Shown here: in pieces, positions 1 to 11,770 of the stretch | How the letters are laid out: every line of letters starts with the position of its first letter | How positions within the stretch are numbered: position 1 is the stretch's first letter | Source of the DNA: Hysterangium stoloniferum | Lineage: Eukaryota; Basidiomycota; Agaricomycetes; Hysterangiales; Hysterangiaceae | Length of the DNA: 64,000 nt | Direction of reading: 5' to 3' | Assembly: GCA_015178975.1 (NCBI GenBank) | Contig: WHVD01000004.1 | Coordinates: forward strand, 1,426,001-1,490,000 | Translations under genes and position numbers: made by a program | Notes under the pieces: model-generated | Told to the model about the DNA's origin: nothing | Seen by the model: the letters and a program-made list of their open reading frames with translations, nothing else | Databases searched by the model: none

Positions 1-339
1 CAAATTACCTTACTAATTTATTGCACTTCATGCTGCTGTGTCATGAATGCATAAGATCAATTCTGACAAAACTTTGATGCAACTTTCCTTCAACATTCAT
101 TTAACACTATTCAGCTTGATTTATGATTCAACTTCTGACTTGTCTCAGTTTGACATCATCCATGGTTTATATGTTATATAATAGTCATTAGTTTACACTA
201 TAAAGTTCAACATTTGAAACTAGCTAGAGGAGATCAGCAAGTACTCTGTGCATGTTCTGTCCGATTCATCATGCCAACTGAAGATGGTCCTTGTTCATAT
301 GTGCAGTCAGAAGAATCTGTTAAAATGTAACAAGTGAAT

Positions 340-409
340 GGCCAGACTGGGAGTTGAACCAGGGTCTTCTGCATATATAGCAAGGGTGTTACCACTACAC
401 CACCTGACC
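340..409 (-). other. Degenerate tRNA-like sequence (possible SINE head)
   Basis: Read on the minus strand, 409 to 340 has a 7-pair acceptor stem (two of the pairs G-U), a short D arm, and both internal RNA polymerase III boxes: an A box TGGTGTAGTGG (392-402) and a B box GGTTCAACTCC (350-360). The anticodon arm is poor: the loop TATATAT lacks the invariant U33 and the outer stem pair is A-C. The T stem has two mismatches. A functional tRNA is therefore unlikely. A tRNA pseudogene or the promoter head of a tRNA-derived SINE fits better. I could not see a SINE tail or target duplication. Confidence 0.5.
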
Positions 410-1111
410 TTGGGTAGGTCTGGACTTACACTGTACTTAAGGATGTTGCCTCAAGTGCCATTCTTGTATACACACTGAACTGAGAGCTAGATAGGGTAGT
501 TGGAACAGTGGTGGGTATTACAAAATCACAGAATTACCTGGTAGTAACACTAAGGATTTGGGGGACCATATCCAAGGTATATTAATATTATTTTGTTTGG
601 AGCTAACAAAGAATTCTTTGATCTCGAAACACTTCTGAAAAATGCATTAAACAGGATCTTCTTTTTGATAATCCCTGCCACGGAGGATAATACTAGTAGG
701 AATGCTTGTGGCGTGTCTCCAACAGCTTTCTGGTATTAAGAAAACCAGCCCGTAGTGTTGGGCGGATGAATACATTGTGTGTGAGAGGTTGCAAGTCATC
801 TGCAAATATTCAGATCGAGATTCATTCGAAATCGGAATGCGCCAAAGGCACACTCGACACCACATGGCCACACTCTCATTGTTGGTCGTCGCGGATCATA
901 ATTGAAGCTTGCTATAGTAGGTCAGATTGCGTGCGGGATTTTCTATTGGCCTTTAGTCGTTATTTAAAAATGGGGTGAGGTAATGAGAGTTTATTTAGGC
1001 TAATTGTCTCTGCAGTAATAATTCCATAAAATACAATGAAGGAAGATGAAGGGACAATCGAAAGAATTCCAACCTTCTGTGAATGGAACTTAAATAAGTA
1101 CAGCTCCATAC
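410..1111. other. Intergenic, no gene seen
   Basis: No conserved protein or repeat boundary is recognised here or in 1-339. Small open frames overlap one another on both strands and have no domain signature. The stretch from about 1000 to 1111 would be the 3' untranslated and downstream region of the peptidase gene that ends at 1112. Confidence 0.4.
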
Positions 1112-3091
1112 TTAGTTGGTAGTAGCGGTGGTGAAAGGAGTGGTGGCAAGACCAACTCGATTGTTGGTAGTGTCGAATACGGAGTAGAAGCGTTCCCTGA
1201 GGGATCGCATACCTTAGATAGAGGCATACATGAACGGGAAAAGAGACGTACAAGAATGCTTGTCCATTGATAAAGTCGAGACCCTCACCACTTGGGGTGC
1301 CGAGGTCGCCAACAATGAGGTAGACACTGCCGGACACACCGCCAATGAGGGTGTTCAAAGAGCGAGGCCACGCTTGCGCATTAGCAGTGAACTCGAATGT
1401 TGTCTAACCAAACACAATGGGAATATAATCACGGAAAGTAAAATAGATTGTCTACGTACACCGCCAATAAGGAAGAACAAGCTCTTTAAGTTGTTGAATT
1501 GGGTGGTAGTGAGACGGAGCAAGCCTGTGTTGTTATCGAGGACACCGCCAGTCTGTGTCTTATAGGTGTTGAAAGCATTGGTTGCAATGAGCAGGAGGGT
1601 AGTTCCGGTGTCTGGGAGGCTTGTATAGGTTAAATAATCTGCCGCAGTTAAAATAAACTTACCAACAATACCAGCAGTGGTTGAGAGGATGGTGGTGGTG
1701 CCGAACTTGATGCTCTGGTTAATTCCCCAGAACTCGTTTGCAGGGCTGGTAGACGTGACAGGAACAAAGGTGATTGCACCAGTGAACTTGCTAGCGTCGG
1801 TTCCACCGAAGGTGATCTCCCCATTGGTGACCGAAGCAGAATTGGTGGGTTCGAATGAAATACCAATCAGGTCCGACGTGATGGTTCCTGGGGGGAGAAT
1901 TAGCGGACCAAACTGCACGTATTAGAGATGGATTTAACCTTGTTTGAAGAGGTTCTATTTATTTGAATACAATAAGTCGAAATGCTTTAAAATTTGGTTT
2001 TAATACAATACTTACGTCAACGACTGTGGGGATGAGTGTGTTGGTGGCGGGACTGAGGGTGCCCAATGTGAGGTCGGTGGGACCTGTGTTTGATATATGT
2101 CAATATAGTGCTCTAAACCATCTCAATACTGCTGACCAATTCCAAGAATACCATCGACACCTGTTAAAAAATTAGTATAAATAAAAATTACGGCATATAA
2201 ATTGAATTATGTGGACCTTGGAAATCTTGGCTTGTCGTAGCAACACCGATACTCTGTGACTTGATCACGAGACCGCTGGCGAGGGTAACCTGGTCGATAA
2301 CTAAGACGAACTACGGTAAGTTTTAATTTAACAAGAGTGTGAGATGAGGAGCATACATTCGTTCCCGGACTGCACCGTTTGGGATACTGAATTTCTGCTA
2401 GAATGGGTGAGGGTGGTTACTCACGAATGACCCAGTACCATAGGTGACGCTCTGTAGCGAGTCAATCTGTAAGTGAATGGAAACGTGTTGCGTGAGAAAC
2501 ACATACAACACGGTTAGTCGTAGCAACTGTTGTTGATGTCTCGGTGAATCGCTTGGTCGCACCAACCCAAGTGTTTGAGGAACCACTAGATGTAACATGT
2601 GGAGATATCAATCAGAATTTGGGTACCTCTATTAAGGTAGTAGACAGGCTTACGTGTCAACGATGAGGCTGAATTGTGACGCGGGGCTACCAACACCGAC
2701 CGAAGCGAGGTATTGAACCTATGTACAATTGGTCTATTCCCATGCTTCTTGGCTTCTTAAAAGAAGACACCACTCACGGCGCCGTTGGTGACAGGGACGC
2801 CGATAACTGCATCTGAGCTAAGTGTCCCTGTTTTCACTTTCGCAGCCTTCTCCTGGGCCTTTTGGATAAAGAGTTTTGCTCGTGCTCTGTCAGCCTAACA
2901 AAATAGCATAAACAACATCACAACATGAATGATATATATCAAAATATTACCTCTAGAATGTTGGCTGATCCTGTGGCATTAATTCGTACTGCGATGGGGA
3001 GTGTGATAGGTGAGTCGCGAATTTGGACAACGGGGGGGCTGATGGCGAGTATGCTCGGGAGCAAAAGAGCAAGGGAAAAGAATGAACGCAT
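1112..3091 (-). CDS. Secreted pepsin-like aspartic peptidase (family A1, polyporopepsin-like), copy 1
   Basis: Reconstructed from GT-AG junctions as 14 exons encoding about 420 residues: 3091-2951, 2894-2778, 2718-2654, 2585-2507, 2466-2425, 2369-2357, 2300-2217, 2160-2137, 2083-2016, 1954-1939, 1887-1663, 1611-1460, 1403-1252, 1196-1112. Every phase closes without a stop. It begins with a hydrophobic signal peptide (MRSFFSLALLLPSILA) and a propeptide of about 65 residues. Both catalytic loops are present, DTGSS (Asp about 107) and DTGTT (Asp about 292), as is the flap tyrosine in VTYGTGSF (about 143). The length fits fungal A1 peptidases. The expected role is extracellular protein breakdown at acid pH. 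Exons of 13 and 16 bases are notable. It is a tandem paralogue of the gene at 7926-9915. Splice sites are predicted, not shown by transcripts. Confidence 0.88.
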
Positions 3092-3164
3092 CCCAGTATA
3101 ATATAGAATTTACGTGAGTTGTTTTCTGGAGGGTATTGAGGAAAGTTGAGGAGACCCACGCCAT

Positions 3165-3171
3165 TTATATA
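3165..3171 (-). promoter_or_regulatory. TATA box of peptidase copy 1
   Basis: TATATAA on the minus strand lies about 75 bases upstream of the start codon. The same motif sits at almost the same distance (about 76 bases) upstream of the second copy, so the core promoter spacing is conserved between the duplicates. Confidence 0.55.
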
Positions 3172-5310
3172 GGCTGTGGCTTATGTTGTTAAGCGCCCGC
3201 TGCGTGAGGTTCTAAGAAGATGAAAGTATGGTGGCCCTAGATTGGCAATACAATCTGGAATAAAAATTAAAGAGCATGTGGGCACCGTTAAAGCGAGACA
3301 ATCTGGCCGAGATGGCGAAATCCATGGTGATAGCAGAGAAGCCTGGGTGAGCACAAGCACCACAAGCCTTAGACACTCATGAATTATGATGGGAGAATGC
3401 GCAGTAAACCCATATGTTTTAGGATTAATGAAGAAGAACCGGAATTTTGGGTATTCGGTACTCTCGGCGAAAGCGACGAGCTAATTTTTCTTTCCTTTGA
3501 GCCGTCGGCTCTGACAGCTAACAGTCATCATAGCTATATAAAGAATTCACGAGCCCGAACAGCAATCAGAGAGCAATGTGGTCCACAGAGCGCTAATAGA
3601 GCAATCATTTGACTTGAATTCCATTTCATTGGTAAATTGGTTGTTGGCGTGGCACGTCATGCGAACTGCAGCCGTTTGCATTATGTAAGGCGTGTGCTTT
3701 AAAACTACAAAACTCTACCTATTAGTGAGTTACACGTGATATCCTTCGACTGTGTTTGAGGTAACAATTATCATATATTTACACCGGCATAGGGCCACAT
3801 GAGAATATTCCCGAAAAATATCATGTTCAAAATTCTGGCACAAAATTGTGAAATGTAACCTATGTCCTTAGGTTTCCTCAAATTCAGCTTTTATAGCATG
3901 CTACCTGCTACATCTTTTTAAATACGATGCGTTGGGAGTAGGTACTACTATTGCAACCCTTCGTGGAAAGCTCTGACCGTTGACTTCAGAGTAGAAAGTC
4001 TTGATTTAAAAGTGGTGACCTATGCCTAATTGTCAGGCGAATCTAAACTAATTGGGGACAATAACATGTCGTGTTAATCTTACCAATACGTATTGGATCA
4101 GAGCAACAAATGTTTCAAATAGGCGAGATGGATCAATTTACTCATCATGATGGTGGTATGTACAGCCATTTTGGCGGATAAATGTAATTAAAGAACTACT
4201 AATAGCAATATATTGCTATTAATAGTTTTAAATCATCTGTCATTGTCAAGCCTACACAGCAAATGTCGATATGGTGCAAAGCTACACATGGCGGGTCAAT
4301 GAGGCGAGCACACAAGACCGAATCTTTGATTCAAGGGTAATACACTGAATACAACGTTTGGAGTTGTGTATGACTGGCAGACCACCAGTGGGCCCGGAAC
4401 TCCCCCTGGCTTGTAGACAACATACAGGGCTTAGTAATATTCCCATTTTCCTGATGCATAGTCCTGAAGGCGCAAGCCACCCATCCTATGTAAAAAATTA
4501 ATCTTCAACTATTCAGAGTTTGACTGACCGCTCTCGAAACGATGCTAATCCTGGGTTAAGCGTATTTATGGGTCAATGTTCACGCTTTATTCTATTAATA
4601 TTTCGGCGAAGAACTCTCGAGGACTTCGAGAGGATAACCCTCGGTACACCTGTCGCCGCGGCTTTCGAAGAAAAAGGATCATTGACGGGGTTCCTTGGTG
4701 GTGATCGTTACACAAATACCTTCCACTTTTATGAAACATGTTCCCAAACTGATTAAGAGATACGATGAGCTCGGCGGACCCATCGGAGCATGGGGTTACG
4801 TATTCGCACCTACAGAGCACTCATCCATCCCGGCATATTGGAACTCTGATATATTCGCAACATGTATGTAGTACAAAGTGAAGTGCTCCTACTGTAAATA
4901 TTGTTACCACATACAGATAAACCCCTCTCTTCACTATCTACTCAGGAACGGGCCTTTGAGAATCTCTATCAAATATATCAGACCTGGACTTCTCCACGCA
5001 AGCCGTGGATCGAGGAGATCGAGAGGATATCTCTTCTCACATGAATACCAGTGCAGCCTACGATAGGACAACCACAAACCGGCAACCATCACATCAGATG
5101 GACATCATACAAGGCAAAATTCGTACACAATAACAATCGATGGAAATACAAAATACGATATCTGTCACTTTATAATATGACAGTTCCACAATGCACCTAT
5201 AAACGTTCTAAACTCGTCTTCCTTATAGTATCTCCCCTCGTTATCTCCCCTCGTTATATTCCCTAGACAACATTTTTGTTGACGTGGTCTATCTTACACG
5301 CACTGCAATT
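3172..5310. repeat. Upstream part of diverged segmental duplication, unit 1
   Basis: This stretch matches 9998-11770 in the same order. Examples are the blocks near 3216 and 10104 (gaagatgaaag...), 3300 and 10200 (gcagagaagcct), 4573 and 11000 (ttcacgctt...atatttcg), 5179 and 11648 (gacagttccacaatgcacc), and 5263 and 11711 (ctag-caaca...cacgcactgc). With the peptidase genes, the duplicated unit is about 4 kb. No conserved reading frame survives in both copies, so I see this part as non-coding. Confidence 0.65.
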
Positions 5311-5802
5311 CGAATCTATAGTGCTTGTATATATGATTTGCTAAAAATAGCAGATGCTAAAATAAATGTACACAGCGATAGGAGATCGCTTATGGTGACT
5401 GTCCTCTAAGGAACTTGGTCGCTAACCAAACAAGGAGCAAATAAACCCTGCTAGAAGGCAGTCGATGAGAGAAAGTGGATTTATAAGTTCCAGGGAAAAA
5501 TATTTGATTGTTTTTATATTCTCTGGATTACGCAAGTATGTGCAAAGGTGGAACAACTATCGTACATTGGAAGGTTTCTTGCATAATCTCTCATATGGAC
5601 GCCGGTGGATTGTATAAGAGATAGCGTAAGTACCATATGGCTATGGAATTTCTCTATGTTCCTCATTATTCTAATTCATTCCATATTATTTTATGTTCCT
5701 TGTTGTTTCCCTTGACTTCACTACAGATATTTCCATATACCTTCTTTATTTCCTTGCCTGGGACACACAGCAGGGATATTTGGAAACACTGGGATGGCTC
5801 GT
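5311..5802. other. Intergenic, no gene seen
   Basis: A-T-rich unique-looking sequence between the upstream duplication block and the peptidase relic. No conserved frame is recognised. Confidence 0.35.
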
Positions 5803-5875
5803 AGGGTGATCGCACAAGTAAACTTGTTCGAGTTAGTTCCGCCAGCCGAAGGTGATCTCGCCATTGATAGCGAAA
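5803..5875 (-). pseudogene. Relic of a third aspartic peptidase copy (exon 11 fragment)
   Basis: The plus-strand text from 5803 (gtgatcgcac) to 5875 (ctcgccattgatag) aligns with the middle of exon 11 of the two intact genes (about 8600-8660 and 1770-1830), which encodes the NGEITFGGT region. It carries an insertion of about three bases and substitutions, and no neighbouring exons are recognisable. It lies between the two complete genes, which suggests the array once had at least three members. Confidence 0.6.
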
Positions 5876-6179
5876 GCTTCCTTATGACATCAAAGGTATT
5901 TATGATATCAGAAAGCCCGCCGGAGTCGGAAAGGCTCAAGATGGATATAAAGAGTCCTAGGTAACGGGTCTAAACGATGGTCACTCTATGTTACTATGAT
6001 GTAGCTCCAGAAATATACAACTACGAAAAGATAAATGGATTTTCGTAAGGACTACCATGATTCGGGTCCCTACCGTAATTAGATTGTACCGCACATGGCT
6101 TCCTCGAGATAACATGCTCTGCATTAATAATTTACTATTAAAAATAGTATGAGTTGACTTATTGTAATACACAATCAAC

Positions 6180-6403
6180 AAGGTGGTAATAGTCTTGTAA
6201 TATAAGTATTTATGTCTTAATCAATGTGTTAGTTAGTGAATCACCTTCTGACATAGTAGGTAGGATGCTAGTTTAGGTGTACACTGGTTCTGGCATGCAT
6301 TAACCTCCAAAAACATGGTCCACAATTAGCATCCTCCTATGAAAAAGTGAAGAAATAGGTGAACCGCCCTAAGAAAAGGGTGGTTTCATCACCAATTCCA
6401 ACA
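6180..6403 (-). repeat. Relic of a Ty1/copia LTR end
   Basis: The plus-strand run tgtgttagttagtgaatcacc ... caattccaaca matches the copia LTR at 21060-21358 and, inverted, the one at 18728. The end at 6403 corresponds to the LTR terminus TGTTGGAA on the minus strand. No internal copia sequence is joined to it, so it is a solo or truncated LTR. Confidence 0.55.
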
Positions 6404-7925
6404 TTTACAAACAGGAGCGTGCTATGCTTATTTTCTCCTTTGGGAGTAACTAATAGTGAAAATTTCAATCAATCAGGAAGTCTACACCAATCAAGGTATG
6501 CTGGCGAATCGTCCTCTGAATAGCTGATTTCGCATGAGGAGAGGCGAACAATCTGCCCATTTATGGGACAACCAGTGATTCCAACAGACATGCTTAAAGT
6601 GACATACGTTGATTAATCTACTGAAGATCATTCTAATTCACCAGGATAGCCAGCCGTGGGAGCGGGGGTAGGAATGGCTCAGGGAAATTATTTGTATAAA
6701 TAAACACAGTAGAATCTGCTTTGCTATAATAAACTTCGAACTCTTCAGAATACTACTGCCACTTCAAAATATTTAAGCTCAAGAGTTGACAACAATAGTA
6801 CAATAATACAGCTGTCATTATTTATACGTGCGGGAAAACGTAAAACGGCAACATGTATGTAAACTAAACCTCCTGGATGTCAGCCTGAGGGAGACTCTAA
6901 CATTCTCACTCCCAGAATGTCAGAGAAAAATTTTAATGGTATGGAAAGCTGTGACTAACTTATTGAATGACTGGGCACTACCGATGGCTAGGCGTCGTTG
7001 CAAGGTGAAGCCTGTAATGCCGAGTGAGAACGTCGCCAATGTATTCTCAATAGCTGATACCCATATTTATCCCTCTGTGTCCCTCTTGGCCTTAGAGTGT
7101 GGAGTTCAGAAAACCAAGATCAAGTATATGTGTAATCATTTCACCTGGATGCCCTATATTGGATCCCGTCAAGAAGCGGCCATGATCAAACGGCCCTACA
7201 TAGACTAGAATGCGTGTCAACTAAACTGTGTCATTTAATTATAGGTGTCAACAGGAAAAATAGGATTTGAATGGTCCAATGAGATAAGTATGCAGCACCG
7301 AGAGAGAAGGCCAAATATTTAAATCATCACTCTGCTGCCTTCCCTTTTCTCAAGTGCGATCATGGTCTGATACCATGGTTGAGAAAGTTTTTTGATAGAA
7401 TACTTCGCCAAAAATTCTCGGCAATGGGTTTTCGACCTCTAAATACCTCTGAAAAGGGGGTAGAAATCAGTTTATTTCAAAAACGCTCGGGAAAACTCGG
7501 TGGTAAGATAAGGTTTGTGGAGTGCCTCCGAAAATTTGTGCCAGTGGTATCAGAGAACCGGCCCATAGAACTGGGTGGATGCATAATACAAACTGTGGGA
7601 GCTTGTGAAACGGTCTGAAAATAAACAACAGAGTGGGATTCGTTCAGATGTCGGATGCACGCTCCACACTGCCCTATGGTCATGTCTTCCGGCAGTCACT
7701 CATTTTCTCGTGTTGATCATTTAAGATTGTGAATGAAGTAGGTCAGATTACGACGTGAAGAGCTTGCTAAGTAGTCTTCAAAAATGCCTCGTGAGATAAT
7801 GTCAATTTTTTTATTTATGTTACTATGTCCCGCTACAGCCCATGAAAATGCAATGAGAGAGATGCAGACTGTCTAATCAAACCCGACATTTTTTGTGTCA
7901 AACTTGAATAAGGACAGCTTACTAC
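6404..7925. other. Intergenic, no gene recognised
   Basis: Open frames of up to 126 codons occur (6828-7208 plus, 7379-7618 plus), but they show no recognisable domain and no intron-joined continuation. The last 50-odd bases are the 3' flank of the second peptidase gene. Confidence 0.35.
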
Positions 7926-9915
7926 TTAGTTGGTGGTCGCGGTGGTGAAAGGAGTGGTGGCAATACCAACGCGTCGGTTGGTAGTGTCGAATACGGAGTA
8001 GAAACGTTCCCTGAGAGACAGATATTTCAGATGGCGAGCCATCCATAAAAAGTAGCAGAGACTTACAAGAATGTTTGTCCGTTGATGAAGTCAAGACCCT
8101 CACCACTGGGGGTACCGAGGTCGCCGACAATGAGGTAGACACTGCCGGACACACCGCCAATGAGGGTGTTCAAAGAGCGAGGCCACGCTTGCGCATTAGC
8201 AGTGAACTCGAAAGATCTCTAACCCAAGAAAGAAAAAACAATTGAGAAACACAATCGCGGGGAGGAAAATTGATTTTCTACTTACGCCGCCAATGACGAA
8301 GAACAAGCTCTTCAAGTTGGCAAATTGGGTGGTGGTGAGACGGAGCAAGCCTGTGTTGTTGTCGAGGACACCCCCAGACGATGTCTTATATGCGTTGAAA
8401 GCATTGGTTGCAATGAGGACGAGGGTGGTGCCGGTGTCTGCAAAGAATTACTCAGGTCAAATATGATATAACAGTTGACAGAAACTTACCGACAATACCG
8501 GCAGTGGTGGAGAGGATGGTAGTCGTGCCAAACTTAATGCTCTGGTTAATTCCCCAGAACTCGTTGGCGGGGCTGGTGGACGTGATGGGGGTGAAGGTGA
8601 TCGCACCAGTGAGCTTGCTAGAGTCAGTTCCACCGAAGGTGATCTCGCCATTAGTGACTGAAGCAGAGTTGGTTGGCTCGAATGAAACCCCAATCAGGTC
8701 CGATGTGATGGTTCCTAAACGGATAATTAGCAGCCTAGATCGCACACACTTGAAATGCATTAACCTTGCGAGAAGAGGTTCTATTTATATGATCATAATG
8801 CGTCAAATGTTTTAAAATTTGCCTTGATACAATACTTACGTCGACGACAGTGGGGATGAGTGAGTTGAAGTCGGGGTCAAGGGTGTCCAATGTGAGGTCG
8901 GTGGGACCTATGATACATGTTATTATTGATCTCTAGGCAGTCTTAATACGGCTGACCAATTCCGAGGATACCATCGACACCTGTTAAGAAATTAGTATGC
9001 CTAAAAACAATGACACATGCGGTGAATTAGATACCATCGAAACCTGTACTTGTAGTGGCAACGCCAATGCTCTGTTTATTGATGACGAGACCACTGGCGA
9101 GGGTAACCTTGTCGATGACTGGGACGAACTGCCGTAGGTTTCAAATAAACAAGACTATGAGATGAAAAGCGTACATTCGTTTCCGGACTGCACCGTTGAA
9201 AAATGATCGGTTAAAGCTGTGCCAAAATGGATTAGGATAGTTACTCACGAATGACCCAGAACCATAGGTGACGCTCTGTAGCGATTGTATCTGTAAGTGA
9301 ACGAAAACATGTGATATGAGAGAATACATACAACAGTGTCACCAGTCGCAATAGTCGTCGATGTCTTGGTGAATGCCTTGCCTGCACCAACCCAAGTGTT
9401 TGAAGAACCACTACATGAAACACGTGGAAACCTCGATCAGAATTTGTATATCTCCAGTCTGGCAACGTCGAGCTTACGTGTCGACGATTAGGCTGAACTT
9501 CGACGCGGTGCTACCTACACCGACAGATGCAAGGTATGAAACCTATGTTCATTTGGCTCATTAGCATCACTCTTGGCTTCTTATCAGAAAAGCCCCACTC
9601 ACAGCTCCGTTGGTGACAGGGACGCCGATAACTGCGTCTGAGCTAAGGGTCCCTGCTTTCACTTTCGCAGCCTTCTCCTGGGCCTTTTGGATAAAGAGTC
9701 TTGCTCGTGCCCTGTCGGCCTAATAAAATAGTCATAAACAACAGTAAATGTGAATGAAAGCATATCAATAATATTACCTCCAGAAGGTTGGCTGATCCTG
9801 TGGCATTGATTCGTACTGCAATGGGGAGTGTGATGGGTGAATCACGAATCTGGATTGGGGGGCTGAGGGCTAGAATGCTCGGGAGCAAAAGGGCGAGGGC
9901 AAAGAAAGAGCGCAT
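7926..9915 (-). CDS. Secreted pepsin-like aspartic peptidase (family A1, polyporopepsin-like), copy 2
   Basis: Fourteen exons give an uninterrupted protein of about 416 residues: 9915-9778, 9719-9603, 9542-9478, 9410-9332, 9290-9249, 9187-9175, 9118-9044, 8980-8957, 8907-8840, 8780-8765, 8714-8490, 8437-8286, 8218-8067, 8010-7926. The signal peptide is MRSFFALALLLPSILA. Catalytic aspartates are at about 106 (DTGSS) and 288 (DTGTT), with the flap tyrosine near 142 (VTYGSGSF). The intron positions and phases equal those of copy 1. Exon 7 is 9 bases shorter and exon 1 is 3 bases shorter than in copy 1. Introns are mostly 50-80 bases. The intron after exon 7 starts with an atypical GTTTCG donor inside a short duplicated motif, so that junction is the least certain. 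The protein is expected to be secreted and to digest protein outside the cell. Confidence 0.9.
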
Positions 9916-9990
9916 GTTGATATGATAAAAAGGTTACGTGAATTGTGTCCTGGTGAAGGTACTGAATGACCTTGGGGAGACCCATGGTAA

Positions 9991-9997
9991 TTATATA
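9991..9997 (-). promoter_or_regulatory. TATA box of peptidase copy 2
   Basis: TATATAA on the minus strand, about 76 bases upstream of the start codon at 9915, at the same position as in copy 1. Confidence 0.55.
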
Positions 9998-11770
9998 GGC
10001 TACTAGCCATGGGATAAAGACCCATTTTGTGGAACAGATGCATGAGAAGACAAATGCCATTTGAAGCATCAAATCGTAGGCGCGGAAGCTTTTCGTTGCT
10101 TAGAAGATGAAAGCATGATGCCCCTAAAATTAGTAAGGAAAGTTGGGACAAGAATGGATGAGCATGTGGTTACACGACACCGTTAAACAGAGAAAGTCTG
10201 ATCGTGATAGCTAAGTCTATGGAAACAGCAGAGAAGCCTAGGTGGGCAACAAGCAGCACAAGCTTTATAGTTCAGCGAAGTATTCTAGAAGCATGTGCAG
10301 CAAACCCATCGCTTAAGAAATGATATACAGAGGAGTAAAAGCTCTTGACAATCGGCATCCCAGGAGAGGACGACGAGCTAGGTTTCTCTTTCGTTAGAGA
10401 CATCCGCTTATGATCAGTCCGCAACGAGCAATCGCAGATATGCAAAGAAAGACCTACGGAATCGGATGGCCAAGAGAAGCAGAGAGTAATGACACATCCA
10501 CCGGCGCGATACCAATAATAAATCCTGTTTATAGGAGAATTTAACTTGTATTCCAACCCATTTTTCGTTGGTTGCAGGAGGCGGCGTGTGACCCGGGAAG
10601 GATCTTGAACTCTGGACAGCTCAGAACCACGTGATTTAATCAATTCCATTTAAGGTAACTACTAGCACTCGGTAAAACAAGTTACGAGTGCTCCGAATCA
10701 AAAAATGCTGAGTGGGTCTGTGCATCCATCATACCAATCATTCAATGCGGAAGCGATATCTGTCATAGTGATTGTTTCTTTACTCATTTTTTATGCAGGT
10801 GAATTCCTGATCCCTGACGCATCCATGTTTTATGGTAGAGATGCTGCTAGATCATGGTGAACGTTAAAAGTTGAAATGGGGGCGTTAGCCTGAGTCGTTT
10901 GAGTAAAGGGGTAGCCCACATGTGGCTTCCCCGATACAACGTCATCTGAACATAGAAGTACCATGACTTGTTTTCTACTATCCTCGGATCAAACATTTAT
11001 GTCCAATGCCCACGCTTAGTCCATCAAATATTTCGACGACTAGTTGGCAGGTTAGTAGACATCGGCATATTTGTCGTTTCAGCTTTTAAAGAAACCGAAC
11101 TCACGAATAAGCCTCCTTGGTGGAAGTGATCGTTCCATTAGTATCTTCCACATCTATGAAGCGGATTCCTAAATTAATAAGAGATAAGGAATGTCCGAAC
11201 ACTGGCAGCCAACCGGCAACGGGGATTGCGTATTCCGCGTTCGCACGCACAGAGCGCTCATCAATCCGCCATATGCATCTCCGACGTTTGGTATACTTTC
11301 AAAGTCTATATGTATAAATAACGATTAAGGTGAAATGCTCCCATTAGTAAATATTGTTGGATGGGGAATCAATGAATATCCAAGGAATATAATACCGCCT
11401 CTCAGGCCAATAGTTCAATAACAGACAAATCCCTCTCTTCTCAGCCAATCGGGGTCTGAGCCCCTTTATCAGTTATCTTGGATTGCGACTTCTTCAGTGA
11501 TGCAAGAAGATGTTGGTTCTCATGCACCCTAGTCCTCTGACATCCTGTAATGGAAAACGCACAATTTCATACGGACACCGTCCTTACAAGGGCAAAATTC
11601 ATACACAATGAAAACTGTTGTATACACAGTAACTCACTGACACACTGACAGTTCCACAATGCACCTTAGAACGTTCTCGGATATGGCAACTTTTTCACTA
11701 TATATATTTCCTAGGCAACACCGTTGTGGACTTCACCCGCCTCGCACGCACTGCGATTCGACGCAACATT
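9998..11770. repeat. Upstream part of diverged segmental duplication, unit 2
   Basis: Partner of 3172-5310, in the same order and orientation relative to the peptidase gene. The two are clearly homologous in blocks but differ by many substitutions and indels, so the duplication is old. An open frame of 125 codons at 10272-10649 (minus) has no open counterpart in unit 1, so I do not call it a gene. Confidence 0.6.

Noticed and set aside
1355-1918. A free-standing 187-codon gene in the peptidase region
   Set aside because: It is exons 11 and 12 of the peptidase read through an intron. Splicing 1663 to 1611 restores DTGTT, the second active-site loop.
10272-10649. A 125-codon gene upstream of peptidase copy 2
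   Set aside because: The homologous stretch in the other duplication unit (about 3380-3700) is not open in the same frame, and no domain is visible.
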